Below, piece by piece: positions 27,201 through 33,932 of a stretch of DNA of 47,489 nt. This DNA comes from Firmicutes bacterium ADurb.Bin300. Lineage in GTDB: Bacteria; Bacillota; Clostridia; Oscillospirales; Acutalibacteraceae. A model generated the notes under the pieces. The model ran no database searches. It was not told the DNA's origin and saw only the letters and a program-made list of their open reading frames with translations. Both the position numbers and the translations under genes were made by a program. Each line of letters opens with the position of its first letter. Positions within the stretch are counted from its first letter, which is position 1. Location of the stretch: positions 1 to 47,489 of the forward strand of contig MWBL01000009.1 of the NCBI GenBank assembly GCA_002069015.1, read 5' to 3'.

Positions 27201-27784
27201 TCATGAACAGCACGAAGCCCCCTTAAAATTGTTTCGTCTTCCGCTGTTTCATGATTTTGAAGTTCCAAAAAGTAATTTCCGTCGCCAAAAACCTTGTTAT
27301 ACCATTGAGCCGTGGTTACAGCAGCCTCAATATTCCCATTTAATGCGTGCTTTTGAACCTCTCCGAACATACATCCCGAAAGACATATTAACCCTTCGTT
27401 ATATTTTTCAAGCAGCTCCCTGTCTATTCTTGGTTTAGTGTAAAACCCTTCCGTCCAGGAGAGTGAAACGAGCTTAATTAAATTGTTGTAACCCGTTTCA
27501 TTTTTGCATAGCAAGATTAAATGATAGCGTTCGCTGTCAAACAAATGATTTTTATCTAACCTTGAGCGCGCGGCTACATACATTTCACAGCCGATAATCG
27601 GTTTTATTCCACGCTTTTTTGCGGTTTTATAAAACTCCTGCACTCCATACATTACTCCATGGTCGGTGATGGCAATACTTTTCTGACCGAGCCTTTCGGC
27701 ACGGTCGAATAAATCCTCAATGCGGCATGCACCGTCAAGGAGGCTGTAATGTGTGTGCAAATGTAAATGAACGAAGTCGGTCAT
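24275..27784 (-). CDS. dnaE: DNA polymerase III alpha subunit DnaE
   Basis: A 1169-residue replicative polymerase of the DnaE type. An N-terminal PHP domain (HLHLHTHYSLLDG, AITDHGVMYG) is followed by the palm with the three catalytic acidic residues around PDIDIDF (about residue 400), fingers, a helix-hairpin-helix region, and a C-terminal OB domain (about 980-1060, VVLGILTKMKKKI). No internal 3'-5' exonuclease insertion is seen, separating it from PolC. In Firmicutes DnaE extends RNA primers before PolC takes over. The start codon lies 5 nt after the stop of the decayed araD, with a GGGAAG ribosome site inside that remnant. Confidence 0.96.
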   Translation of the reverse strand: MTDFVHLHLHTHYSLLDGACRIEDLFDRAERLGQKSIAITDHGVMYGVQEFYKTAKKRGIKPIIGCEMYVAARSRLDKNHLFDSERYHLILLCKNETGYNNLIKLVSLSWTEGFYTKPRIDRELLEKYNEGLICLSGCMFGEVQKHALNGNIEAAVTTAQWYNKVFGDGNYFLELQNHETAEDETILRGLRAVHERTGIPYVATNDVHYLLKEDAQVQKVLICIATNKTVDENTGLDFQSDSLYLKSADEMKDIFGDWEGATENTVRIADMCELEFEYGITKLPDFHLDEDVPHHDYMKKLCYEGLSKIFRSCVPEAYIRRLEYELDVIEKMGFTDYFLIVADFIGYAVKNDIPVGPGRGSAAGSLAAFCMGITGIDPIEHGLLFERFLNPERISMPDIDIDFCYERRGEVIEYVINKYGEDRVAQIVTFGTMAARAAIRDVARALGYPYSLSDTIAKLIPRELNISISSALDKSEDLRNLYNSDERVKRVVDTAKKVEGMPRHASTHAAGVVITKNAVSDYVPLAKNDDAVVTQYTMTEIEELGLLKMDFLGLRTLTVINDAEKLIKRHSHDFSVKNIPLDCSLVYTELQKGNTLGVFQCESSGMTNLIVNLKPERFEDVAAAIALYRPGPMFFIDSYLANKKNPSLIKYRTPQLKDILDETSGCMVYQEQVMQTFRTLAGYSFGRADVVRRAMSKKKHDVMEHERDIFINGLFDKDGNIIVEGAVNRGIDAKTANAIFSDMVSFASYGFNKSHTAAYGLIAYTTAYLKVKYPKEFMAALLTSILDDSGKISLYIQECLRMGIKVLAPHVNSSSYGFTVEGSDIRFGLLAIRNLGKNFISKIIVKREGAPFSSFYDFCKRLYGEDFNRRAAESIIKSGALDNLGYNRREMLQSLALILDQLETEKKKNLEGQMSFANINEEAEQPEFFLNKLPEIPRAELLSFEKEATGLYISGHPLEEYRQLAKKLNCTNIAQIIKEDENFSDNIYLDEYAVVLGILTKMKKKITKKDEIMAFADFEDATGACELIIFPQVLTKYAFLLNEGSILCLTVKISKKNDGETKLIPQNVTAVSDLINLNLTQKDISTKKDARSRTRKNGLYLRLNASDGEPERKIKNLLSIFEGRTPVYLYRESSKEYTFLGADLLVSLNDPLLNELKRMLGETNVIVWS

Positions 27785-27788
27785 TAAA

Positions 27789-28019
27789 TCACTTCCCTGT
27801 CTGACCGTAATACGCTTTTTCCCCGTGCTTTCTCCGAAAATGCCTTTTTGGAAAGGTAATCGTCCGCTCCTGTCGGAGTATTTCCCGCAATAACTTGAGT
27901 CAAAAATGCCATATGAGAAACAGCTTCGGTATTATTGGATTATTTACGGCTTCAGAAGCGTCTTTTCCAAATATAAATGGTCCGTGGCAGGCTACAAGAA
28001 CGGAGGGGATAAAACTCGG
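27789..28019 (-). pseudogene. araD: Remnant of L-ribulose-5-phosphate 4-epimerase (araD)
   Basis: Read on the minus strand, three frames in succession give the C-terminal third of AraD: VLVACHGPFIFGKDASEAVN, then after a frameshift near 27940 AVSHMAFLTQVIAGNTP and ADDYLSKK, then after a second shift near 27855 RHFRRKHGEKAYYGQ with a stop at 27789. The HGPF..GKD segment and the terminal KHGxxAYYGQ are family hallmarks. About the first 150 residues are missing; in their place lies the structured block 28022-28235. Its position directly after araA fits an araA-araD operon. Sequencing error could explain one shift but hardly two plus the missing half. Confidence 0.8.
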
Positions 28020-28021
28020 AT

Positions 28022-28235
28022 TATACTATTTAGCCTAAATGCTCTGCTATTAACTTTCCCGTGGCTGAGCTCGTAGTCGCTTACCTGGGGCAATGTTTCA
28101 AGCACTTGCAGAGAAAACAATTCTTTATTATTAAGCCCTTCGGCGTACCTTATACGCAGTTGTCGCTTGATTAGCTTGTTTTCTCTCTTTGACAACATGG
28201 ATGTTATTGAGGGAGGACTAGACCGTCCTCCGACA
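28022..28235 (-). ncRNA. Candidate structured non-coding element (possibly omega-RNA/HEARO-like)
   Basis: This block at the broken end of araD is rich in inverted repeats. On the minus strand in order: a 7-bp hairpin GGAGGAC/GTCCTCC (28212-28231), a small AACA/TGTT hairpin, GTTGTC (28191-28196) pairing with GACAAC (28159-28164), hairpin GCGTA/TACGC (28143-28157), and AGAGAAAACAA inside the GTTGTC loop pairing over 11 bp with 28110-28120. The last two pairings cross and would form a pseudoknot. The 3' part (ACTACGAGCTCAGCCACGGG and following) is reminiscent of HEARO/IscB omega-RNAs as I remember them, which is not a verified match. No IscB or other nuclease gene is next to it. Confidence 0.4.
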
Positions 28236-28248
28236 CGGCTACACACTT

Positions 28249-29721
28249 TTATTTTTTGTTCTTCCATAAAAATTCGCTAAGCTCAAGCTCTTTTCGGTAT
28301 GATAAAATTTCGGTATTTTTGTTGATATGTAAAAACTCTATTCCCTTCATTTCGCAAAAGTCACGCATATGCTCGGCAGTTAAATCGTATGAAAGCACGC
28401 TGTGATGTGCTGCGCCTGACAGTATCCATGCCTGTGCGGAAGTTTTCAAATCGGGAAAAGGCTTCCAAAGGGCGCTTGCAACCGGAAGGTGCGGTATCTC
28501 ATTTTTTTGTTTTTGACATTCGATGTCGTTTACAATCATCCTTAAGCCATATCCCATATCGACCAGCGAGGCTACTATAGCTTTACCGGCTTTAGCCTTA
28601 AATACGGCTCTGGCAGGGGGCTCACGATCTCCGATTCCCAGCGGATGTACTTGAATTTTCGGTTTATCATCAGCTATTGAGGGGCATACCTCGAGCATAT
28701 GAGCCCCCAAAAGCATTTCATTTCCCGGCTCAAAATGATATGTGTAATCCTCAATAAACGAGGTCCCGCCCTGATGACCTTTCGACATAAGCTTCATTAT
28801 TCTCGTCAGTGCGGCAACCTTCCAATCGCCCTCTGCCCCAAAGCCAAAACCTTTTTTCATGAGATTTTGTACCGCAAGACCGGGCAGCTGTTTTAAGGCA
28901 CCCAGATCCTGAAAATTTGTGTGAAACGCCCCATACCCGTTTTTTTCCAAAAAATTCTTAATGGCAGCTTCGATTTTAGCCTGATACTTGACAGAGTCTA
29001 TGTTGTCAGTATCAATTAAATAGTCTTTCGAATACTCTTCAAAAACCGCTTCGGCTTCAACCCGGGATACAGATTTCATTTCGTTTTCAATGTCCGTTAT
29101 GCCGTAGTGGTCAACCTGCCAGCCAAGCTTTATCTGAGCTTCAATTTTATCGCCCTCTGTTACGGCTACATCGCGCATATTGTCGCTTATTCTGAGGATT
29201 TTCAGCCTGTTACTTTCGAGTGCGCCTACAGCAGCTCTCATCCAAACATCTATTTCGCGCCTTACTCTGTCATCCTGCCAGTGACCGGCAATTACTTTAC
29301 GAGGAAGTCCCAAGCGTGCGGCGATATATCCGTGCTCACGGTCACCATGAGCACTTTGATTGAGATTCATAAAGTCCATATCTATTGTTTCCCAGGGAAT
29401 ATCGCGATTATATTGAGTATTTAAGTGAAGATAAGGCTTTGTCAGCCTTTTTAATCCCGATATCCACATTTTTGAAGGGGAGAAGGTATGCATCCATGTT
29501 ATTATGCCTGCACAGTCCGGGTCATTTTCAGCCATAAGAATTGACTTTTCAATCACACCACTGTCTGTCAGACAGGGGAGATATACAATTGTACATGAAA
29601 TAGTGCTGGAAGCGTTTAAGCCTTCAACGATAGCCCTTAGGTTGTTGTTAACAACATCGAGCGCGGCGCTTCCGTAAAGATTTTGAGAACCTGCAAGAAA
29701 CAAAATTTTATAGCTTTTCAT
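28249..29721 (-). CDS. araA: L-arabinose isomerase
   Basis: A 490-residue AraA, near the family's 470-500 length, converting L-arabinose to L-ribulose. It begins KILFLAGSQNLYGSAALD, and has the conserved TWMHTFSPSKMWI, LHLNTQYNRDIPW, the metal-site Glu residues in GFGAEGDWKVAAL and SFIEDYTYHFEPG, His in EVCPS..HPLGIG and GAAHHSVLSYDL. The start at 29721 has GGGGAGGAC just upstream. It is driven by a strong promoter and followed by the decayed araD; araB and a regulator are not in the window. Confidence 0.96.
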   Translation of the reverse strand: MKSYKILFLAGSQNLYGSAALDVVNNNLRAIVEGLNASSTISCTIVYLPCLTDSGVIEKSILMAENDPDCAGIITWMHTFSPSKMWISGLKRLTKPYLHLNTQYNRDIPWETIDMDFMNLNQSAHGDREHGYIAARLGLPRKVIAGHWQDDRVRREIDVWMRAAVGALESNRLKILRISDNMRDVAVTEGDKIEAQIKLGWQVDHYGITDIENEMKSVSRVEAEAVFEEYSKDYLIDTDNIDSVKYQAKIEAAIKNFLEKNGYGAFHTNFQDLGALKQLPGLAVQNLMKKGFGFGAEGDWKVAALTRIMKLMSKGHQGGTSFIEDYTYHFEPGNEMLLGAHMLEVCPSIADDKPKIQVHPLGIGDREPPARAVFKAKAGKAIVASLVDMGYGLRMIVNDIECQKQKNEIPHLPVASALWKPFPDLKTSAQAWILSGAAHHSVLSYDLTAEHMRDFCEMKGIEFLHINKNTEILSYRKELELSEFLWKNKK

Positions 29722-29762
29722 TAAAGTCCTCCCCAAAGAAATTTACAAAATTCAGCATAATT

Positions 29763-29791
29763 ATTATACTTGCGCCTTTATACTATGTCAA
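29763..29791 (-). promoter_or_regulatory. Promoter for araA
   Basis: Consensus TTGACA (plus 29786-29791), 17-bp spacer, consensus TATAAT (plus 29763-29768), 41 bp upstream of the araA ATG. Such a perfect promoter would need a repressor for sugar control; no clear operator palindrome was seen. Confidence 0.8.
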
Positions 29792-29814
29792 TAAACGAAA
29801 AATTAAAATAGGGG

Positions 29815-29843
29815 GTGACAAAACTCATAATATATGATACAAT
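29815..29843 (+). promoter_or_regulatory. Promoter for the Thr-rich lipoprotein gene
   Basis: GTGACA at 29815-29820, 17-bp spacer, TACAAT at 29838-29843, followed by AAGGAGG at 29862-29868 before the ATG. Confidence 0.55.
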
Positions 29844-29879
29844 TCATTTTGTCAGAATAATAAGGAGGTTTTTTTTCAT

Positions 29880-30803
29880 ATGTTTAAAAGAAAAGCTATT
29901 GTACTTATTTCAATTTTACTCGTTATGAGTTTTTTTGCCGCGTGTGGCGACTCTATCGAAATAAATGATTCTACCGAAAACTCAACCGAAATAACAGAAG
30001 TTAATAATCATATCGAATTGCCCGAGGATACAATAGGCTTCGGTCTTGACACTACCAATGCTGTTCCTTCCACAATTCTTATAACCGGCTGGAGCGGAAC
30101 CAATATTACTACCGAGAAACGAAACACTACAACCACTGAAACCGAAAATACTACGACAACTCAGAAAACTAAAAAATCCGAAACCATAAGCACTACCTCA
30201 GCAGATTCTTTTAAGAGTTGGCAGGATTCGCTTTTTGCTTCGAATGATCCTTCTACCGCGGCAAAAGTCCTTGAATTTGCCGGATTTCAATATGACCCGG
30301 TTCAGGGGATTTATTTTTCAACCATAAATCCCTTACAAAGAAATTTCGGATTTAATCCGCTTTATGACAGAGCCGCTCCCTATATCGGTATGATATATCT
30401 CACTAAACGTATATTCTTTACATGCGACAACAGAGATTGGATGATTCAGATTTGGAAGGGTCAGTATGGAATTACCGTAGGGGCGGAGATAGGAATTTAT
30501 AATAAGCCCGTTGATAGACAATCAGAACATTACGACTGCGTAGGCGACGAGGATATGGTTGAAATGGCAATGCTTGTTTACAAAAACGATGAGCTTTATT
30601 TTTCGAGAGGACCCGAAAAGCATTGGTGGCTTACCGGTTTTAAGCTTCTTGATGTTACTACCCTTGTAGATTTAAGACTATCAATGATAATCACATTTGA
30701 TGCTCCCGGTATGGGAGAAGCCTTTGAAAATTCTCTGAAGGCTCTTGATGATGAAGAAATTAAATGGGATAGAGTCTTAAACACATTTTTCATAGAATGG
30801 TAA
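29880..30803 (+). CDS. Lipoprotein with Thr-rich linker and unknown C-terminal domain
   Basis: 307 residues: lipoprotein signal with lipobox FFAAC (Cys at about residue 22), an approximately 100-residue linker rich in Thr, Glu and Asn including TTTT runs, and a globular C-terminal part (about 115-307) with many aromatic residues (LKVLEFAG-like, IYFSTINPLQRNFGF, CDNRDWMIQIWKGQYG, KHWWLTGFKL). The segment WMIQIWKGQYGITVGAEIGIY resembles, from memory, a DUF4474-type domain of clostridial surface proteins, which I could not verify. A surface-exposed role is likely; the function is unknown. It stands alone between araA and a terminator-like hairpin. Confidence 0.7.
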   Translation: MFKRKAIVLISILLVMSFFAACGDSIEINDSTENSTEITEVNNHIELPEDTIGFGLDTTNAVPSTILITGWSGTNITTEKRNTTTTETENTTTTQKTKKSETISTTSADSFKSWQDSLFASNDPSTAAKVLEFAGFQYDPVQGIYFSTINPLQRNFGFNPLYDRAAPYIGMIYLTKRIFFTCDNRDWMIQIWKGQYGITVGAEIGIYNKPVDRQSEHYDCVGDEDMVEMAMLVYKNDELYFSRGPEKHWWLTGFKLLDVTTLVDLRLSMIITFDAPGMGEAFENSLKALDDEEIKWDRVLNTFFIEW

Positions 30804-30898
30804 AACAAAAAGAAGGCCGCGGAAAATGGAGTTCGACTTAGGGATTTACGAAAACAAGTAATTAATTGATCAATTCCTTTCAAGCTGAGACTCAAATT

Positions 30899-30943
30899 AA
30901 AGACTGCACCGAAGGATAAAAACTTTAGTGTAGTCTTTCTTTT
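30899..30943 (+). terminator. Terminator-like hairpin downstream of the lipoprotein gene
   Basis: AAAGACTGCAC (30899-30909) pairs with GTGTAGTCTTT (30928-30938) with one G-T pair, followed by CTTTT. The stem is nearly the same as that of the terminator at 703-744. The rest of the gap to 31190 contains no gene that I can support. Confidence 0.6.
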
Positions 30944-31190
30944 AAACTTATACCAAAAACTTATAAAACCGTTATACCCTTTGACCTTTACAAGGCTCGC
31001 CATACTGCGGTTACGGAAGAAATGACCGATAAGCTTGCAATTAATGTTTGGCGGCAGTTTTGTCTGCACTTGTCGCATTGTGTGCACAGTTGCGGATTTA
31101 TCTTTGCATATAAATCTCCGTTTTTTTAATTTTAAAAGTTATTGATTACATTATGCAAAGCACTTTAATATAAAATCAGCTACCTCGCTT

Positions 31191-31553
31191 CTAATCATCT
31201 TTTAAGCTTCGACCATGCCTATGCCTATGACATCCGCGCCCACAACCATTCCCCAAGCCATCACAAAGGCGGTATTCACCACCCTCAATCAACAGTACCT
31301 TCCCATTAACTAATGCTTCAGCTAACTTTTTTCTAGCTTCGATATAAATGCCTTGAACTGTACTGCGAGCCACATTCATCTGAATTGCGCACTCTTTTTG
31401 TGTAAAGCTCTCTAAATCAATGAGCCTTATGGTTTCATACTCGTCAACGGTCATGATTACACGGTATTTTTCATCTACAGGTGAATCAAGAGGCCCGAAT
31501 CTATTGCTTTCAGGTAAGCAGCAGACTTTTCTCCGCTTCATCGGTCTCGCCAT
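31191..31553 (-). CDS. DUF134 family DNA-binding protein
   Basis: A 120-residue protein of the DUF134 family: a basic start [11 protein letters not shown], a sigma-region-4-like helix-turn-helix ([20 protein letters not shown], then [20 protein letters not shown], about 39-80), and a Gly/Cys/His-rich C-terminal tail ([15 protein letters not shown]) that may bind metal. DUF134 genes usually sit beside DUF5320 and dinitrogenase iron-molybdenum cofactor-like (NifX/NifB) genes, as here with DUF5320. GGAGG precedes the ATG. It is a good candidate regulator of its own operon through the inverted repeat at 31916-31960. Confidence 0.85.
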   Translation of the reverse strand: MARPMKRRKVCCLPESNRFGPLDSPVDEKYRVIMTVDEYETIRLIDLESFTQKECAIQMNVARSTVQGIYIEARKKLAEALVNGKVLLIEGGEYRLCDGLGNGCGRGCHRHRHGRSLKDD

Positions 31554-31616
31554 TATTTAACACCTCCATTCTAATCAGAAATAACCAGAGCGTCCTCCGG
31601 TTACCTCTGATACCCA

Positions 31617-31892
31617 TTATAAGCTCTCTAATTGCTTTTCAATGAGTTCGAGTCGATTTTGCAACATGGTTTTTTGGTCATTGAGCAGCTCTTTTTGTGT
31701 TTTTGCTGAGGTCCTGCTAATAGCAAAACCCCTGTCAAAACCGCAAAAAGCGCGTCTGCAAGCAAATCCGAGACCTATTCCCATTCCGAGACCGGCTCCA
31801 TACTTTGCTATATTAGCGCCTGTACAAAGCCCTAACCCTCTTCCGGTCATTGAGCCTGCGCCCATTGGACCGGTTCCATCCATTCTTGGCAT
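31617..31892 (-). CDS. DUF5320 family protein
   Basis: 91 residues beginning MPRMDGTGPMGAGSMTGRG, the hallmark of DUF5320, followed by a Gly-rich hydrophobic middle (GAGLGMGIGLGFACRRAFC) and a C-terminal coiled coil (KELLNDQKTMLQNRLELIEK). The function is not established; the family travels with NifX-like proteins and DUF134. The start at 31892 has AGGAGGT at proper spacing, so an upstream in-frame ATG at 31928 within the operator palindrome is rejected. DUF134 follows after 63 nt. Confidence 0.85.
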   Translation of the reverse strand: MPRMDGTGPMGAGSMTGRGLGLCTGANIAKYGAGLGMGIGLGFACRRAFCGFDRGFAISRTSAKTQKELLNDQKTMLQNRLELIEKQLESL

Positions 31893-31915
31893 GGTAGTCA
31901 CCTCCTTGTTGTTAC

Positions 31916-31960
31916 TGACATATGCCATAAATTATTATACCACAATTATGGCATATGTCA
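31916..31960 (-). promoter_or_regulatory. Promoter and palindromic operator of DUF5320-DUF134
   Basis: On the minus strand TTGACA (plus 31956-31961) and TATAAT (plus 31934-31939) are 16 bp apart. A perfect 15-bp inverted repeat, TGACATATGCCATAA (31916-31930) and TTATGGCATATGTCA (31946-31960), separated by exactly 15 bp, overlaps the -35 box with one arm and the transcription start region with the other. This is the layout of a repressor operator. Confidence 0.85.
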
Positions 31961-31992
31961 ATAACCATTCTTTATTATTTTGAAAAAAATCC

Positions 31993-32059
31993 ATCCCGGC
32001 GCAAGAAAAATCGGCATAGCCGATAACGCATACCAAGCTATGTCGATATTTTTCGGGAT
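31993..32059 (-). terminator. Long-stem terminator after the URO-D-family gene
   Basis: A large imperfect inverted repeat: ATCCCG...GAAAAAT.CGGCATAGC on the left pairs with GCTATGTCG.ATATTTTTC..CGGGAT on the right. On the minus strand it is followed by ATTTTTTTC, fitting a terminator for the gene that stops at 32098. It lies just upstream of the DUF5320 promoter. Confidence 0.6.
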
Positions 32060-32097
32060 TAATAATTCCTAAGACGCACCCTCAAATCCGCGGCTTT

Positions 32098-33108
32098 TTA
32101 TATTTTCGCGTTGTTTACAATAATATCCTGCGCCCATTTTGCCCACTCGGGCTCAACACCGATGTCCCAATATGACGGGTAATCCTTTGCAATCCAAGAA
32201 CCGCCACACCTTTTAAATATATCGAGCATTTCATAAGAGCGTTTTTCAATCAGCTCACGGTTTCCTGTGGGCAGCACTTTTTGAATGTCAACAGGGGAGT
32301 GGAACACAACTCTTTCCCCGAACTCTTTTGCAAGAACCTCACTCGGATAAGCGTCGGGCTGGTCAAACTGGAAAACGTCCACGCCTGCGTCAATAAAATC
32401 CTCTATAAAGGCATAATTGTAGCCGCACGAGTGAAGGAAGCACTTTATTCCGGCATCATGGTACGCATCAAAAATCTTTTTATATGCAGGTTTAAACAGT
32501 TCTCTGAATGATTCGGGGGAAATGAATGTTCTGTCCTGAGTTCCCCAGTCATCGCCCATCATTACCCCGTCTATCGAGCAACCGTAAAGCTGCTTGACAA
32601 CTTCGATTTCATGCTCGGCAATCGTATTACAAAAAGCAATTACCATTTCCTTTTCGAGAATTGTATCGGCAAGTGCATTGGACATCAGCCTTGCGTCCCT
32701 GAGTGCCGAAAACACTGAGCATCCCGATACCATAACGAACTCTTCGCTATCGGAAAGATTCATTATTTTTAGTTGCTCTCCATGAGTTTTATCAATTTTA
32801 GGCATTGAGTATTTTTCAAAATCGGACCAATCCTGAATTGCTCCGCGAATACATTCGCCCTTAGTTTTACCGTTAAATCTTCCGTAGATGTTCCCGTAGC
32901 GGTCAGTTCTTACTTCACCCGAAAACCCGGTAACATCAAGAAGCTCTTTATGGTATCCCCATTTATTATATGCGTTCGGCTTTTCGTCCATATATGTACG
33001 CCCCGAAGTATATACCAGGTCATTATAATCACAGTCCATAAAGTTAAAGCCAATTCTCGGAGGATTATTATGCTCTATTATCCTTTTAATAATTTCTTTT
33101 GATGTCAT
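32098..33108 (-). CDS. Uroporphyrinogen decarboxylase family protein
   Basis: A 336-residue TIM-barrel protein of the URO-D superfamily (HemE-like fold), with DDWGTQDRTFISPESFRELF and the metal-type FLHSCGYNYAFIEDFIDAGV, matching the methyltransferase branch (MtaA/CmuA-like) or clostridial enzymes of unknown substrate rather than true HemE. It begins RIIEHNNPPRIGFNFMDCD after the start at 33108, chosen for GGAG 9 nt upstream; an earlier Met at 33177 lacks a site. There is no corrinoid protein or heme gene nearby. Stops before the long-stem terminator at 32059. Confidence 0.75.
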   Translation of the reverse strand: MTSKEIIKRIIEHNNPPRIGFNFMDCDYNDLVYTSGRTYMDEKPNAYNKWGYHKELLDVTGFSGEVRTDRYGNIYGRFNGKTKGECIRGAIQDWSDFEKYSMPKIDKTHGEQLKIMNLSDSEEFVMVSGCSVFSALRDARLMSNALADTILEKEMVIAFCNTIAEHEIEVVKQLYGCSIDGVMMGDDWGTQDRTFISPESFRELFKPAYKKIFDAYHDAGIKCFLHSCGYNYAFIEDFIDAGVDVFQFDQPDAYPSEVLAKEFGERVVFHSPVDIQKVLPTGNRELIEKRSYEMLDIFKRCGGSWIAKDYPSYWDIGVEPEWAKWAQDIIVNNAKI

Positions 33109-33204
33109 ATTCGTCAGCTCCGTTTTATTAATTACGGTAAAAACCATATTTTCCGTGCTGCCCTTGTCAAAAATCATTCTATCATATCTGTTATTATTTG
33201 TAAA

Positions 33205-33239
33205 TAAAAAAAGGCTGTTGCTTTTTTGCGACAGCCTTT
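33205..33239 (-). terminator. Terminator of spoVT
   Basis: Minus-strand AAAGGCTGTCGC, an A-rich loop, GCAACAGCCTTT, then a T run (plus 33204-33210), 9 bp after the spoVT stop. Confidence 0.85.
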
Positions 33240-33247
33240 AATATCTT

Positions 33248-33787
33248 TCATTCTTCCATTTGTTTGCCGAGGAAGCTTGCAGCTACCTGGGCAAGCTTTA
33301 TTTCTGTTTGAGTTGCAAATCCGCCGTTTTCTTTGAAAAGCAGTATAACTGAGCCTGAGATATCGCCGCCGCCGATTATGGGAAATGCTACACACGCATT
33401 AGCAGTAGCGCCTTCATAAGGCTTCAAAGCAGGGGTATTGGCGGATGCCACATAGCTTGTGCGATTTTCCATAAGCTCCTCAAGTTCCGGCGAGACACGT
33501 CTTTCATTAATTTCTTTTTTAGGAATACCCGCGCAGGAAATAATATGGTCACGATCGCTTATCAGAACGGGCATACCCGTAGCTCGGCTTAAAACGTCGG
33601 AGTATTGCCCTGAAAATTCCGACAATTCATTCATTGGAGAATACTTCTTAAAAATTACACCGCCGTCACTTTCCGTGAAAATTTCTAACGGGTCTCCCTC
33701 ACGAATTCTAAGCGTCCTTCTTATTTCTTTAGGTATAACAACCCTTCCTAAGTCGTCAATTCGTCGTACAATACCTGTTGCTTTCAT
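33248..33787 (-). CDS. spoVT: Stage V sporulation protein T, AbrB-family regulator
   Basis: The 179-residue protein has an N-terminal swapped-hairpin AbrB domain (MKATGIVRRIDDLGRVVIPK, RRTLRIREGDPLEIF, about 1-50) and a C-terminal GAF-like domain (about 55-175), the exact architecture and length of SpoVT. In Bacillus it is made in the forespore under sigma G and tunes late sporulation and germination genes. GGGAG precedes the ATG. It shows the organism carries a sporulation programme. No sigma G promoter could be pinned down by eye. Confidence 0.93.
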   Translation of the reverse strand: MKATGIVRRIDDLGRVVIPKEIRRTLRIREGDPLEIFTESDGGVIFKKYSPMNELSEFSGQYSDVLSRATGMPVLISDRDHIISCAGIPKKEINERRVSPELEELMENRTSYVASANTPALKPYEGATANACVAFPIIGGGDISGSVILLFKENGGFATQTEIKLAQVAASFLGKQMEE

Positions 33788-33932
33788 ATATTTATAACTC
33801 CCTCACATAAGAATTTATTGCTTATATTGTTAGTAAAGTAACTTGAATTATACCAAAACACGACAACTTTTGTTTGTCTTTTTTTCTGATTCTCTAAGAG
33901 TTAAGTAAAAACCGACTGCCTGCTCAATACCA

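Noticed and set aside
27992-28267. 91-codon minus-strand frame starting MEEQKIKVC
   Set aside because: It overlaps the araA end, has no ribosome site, resembles no family, and its body is the hairpin-rich block; its opening could be the last trace of an araD start but this is too short to claim.
30596-31087. 163-codon minus-strand frame
   Set aside because: Its second half is the antisense of the lipoprotein gene and it crosses the terminator-like hairpin; no start signal.
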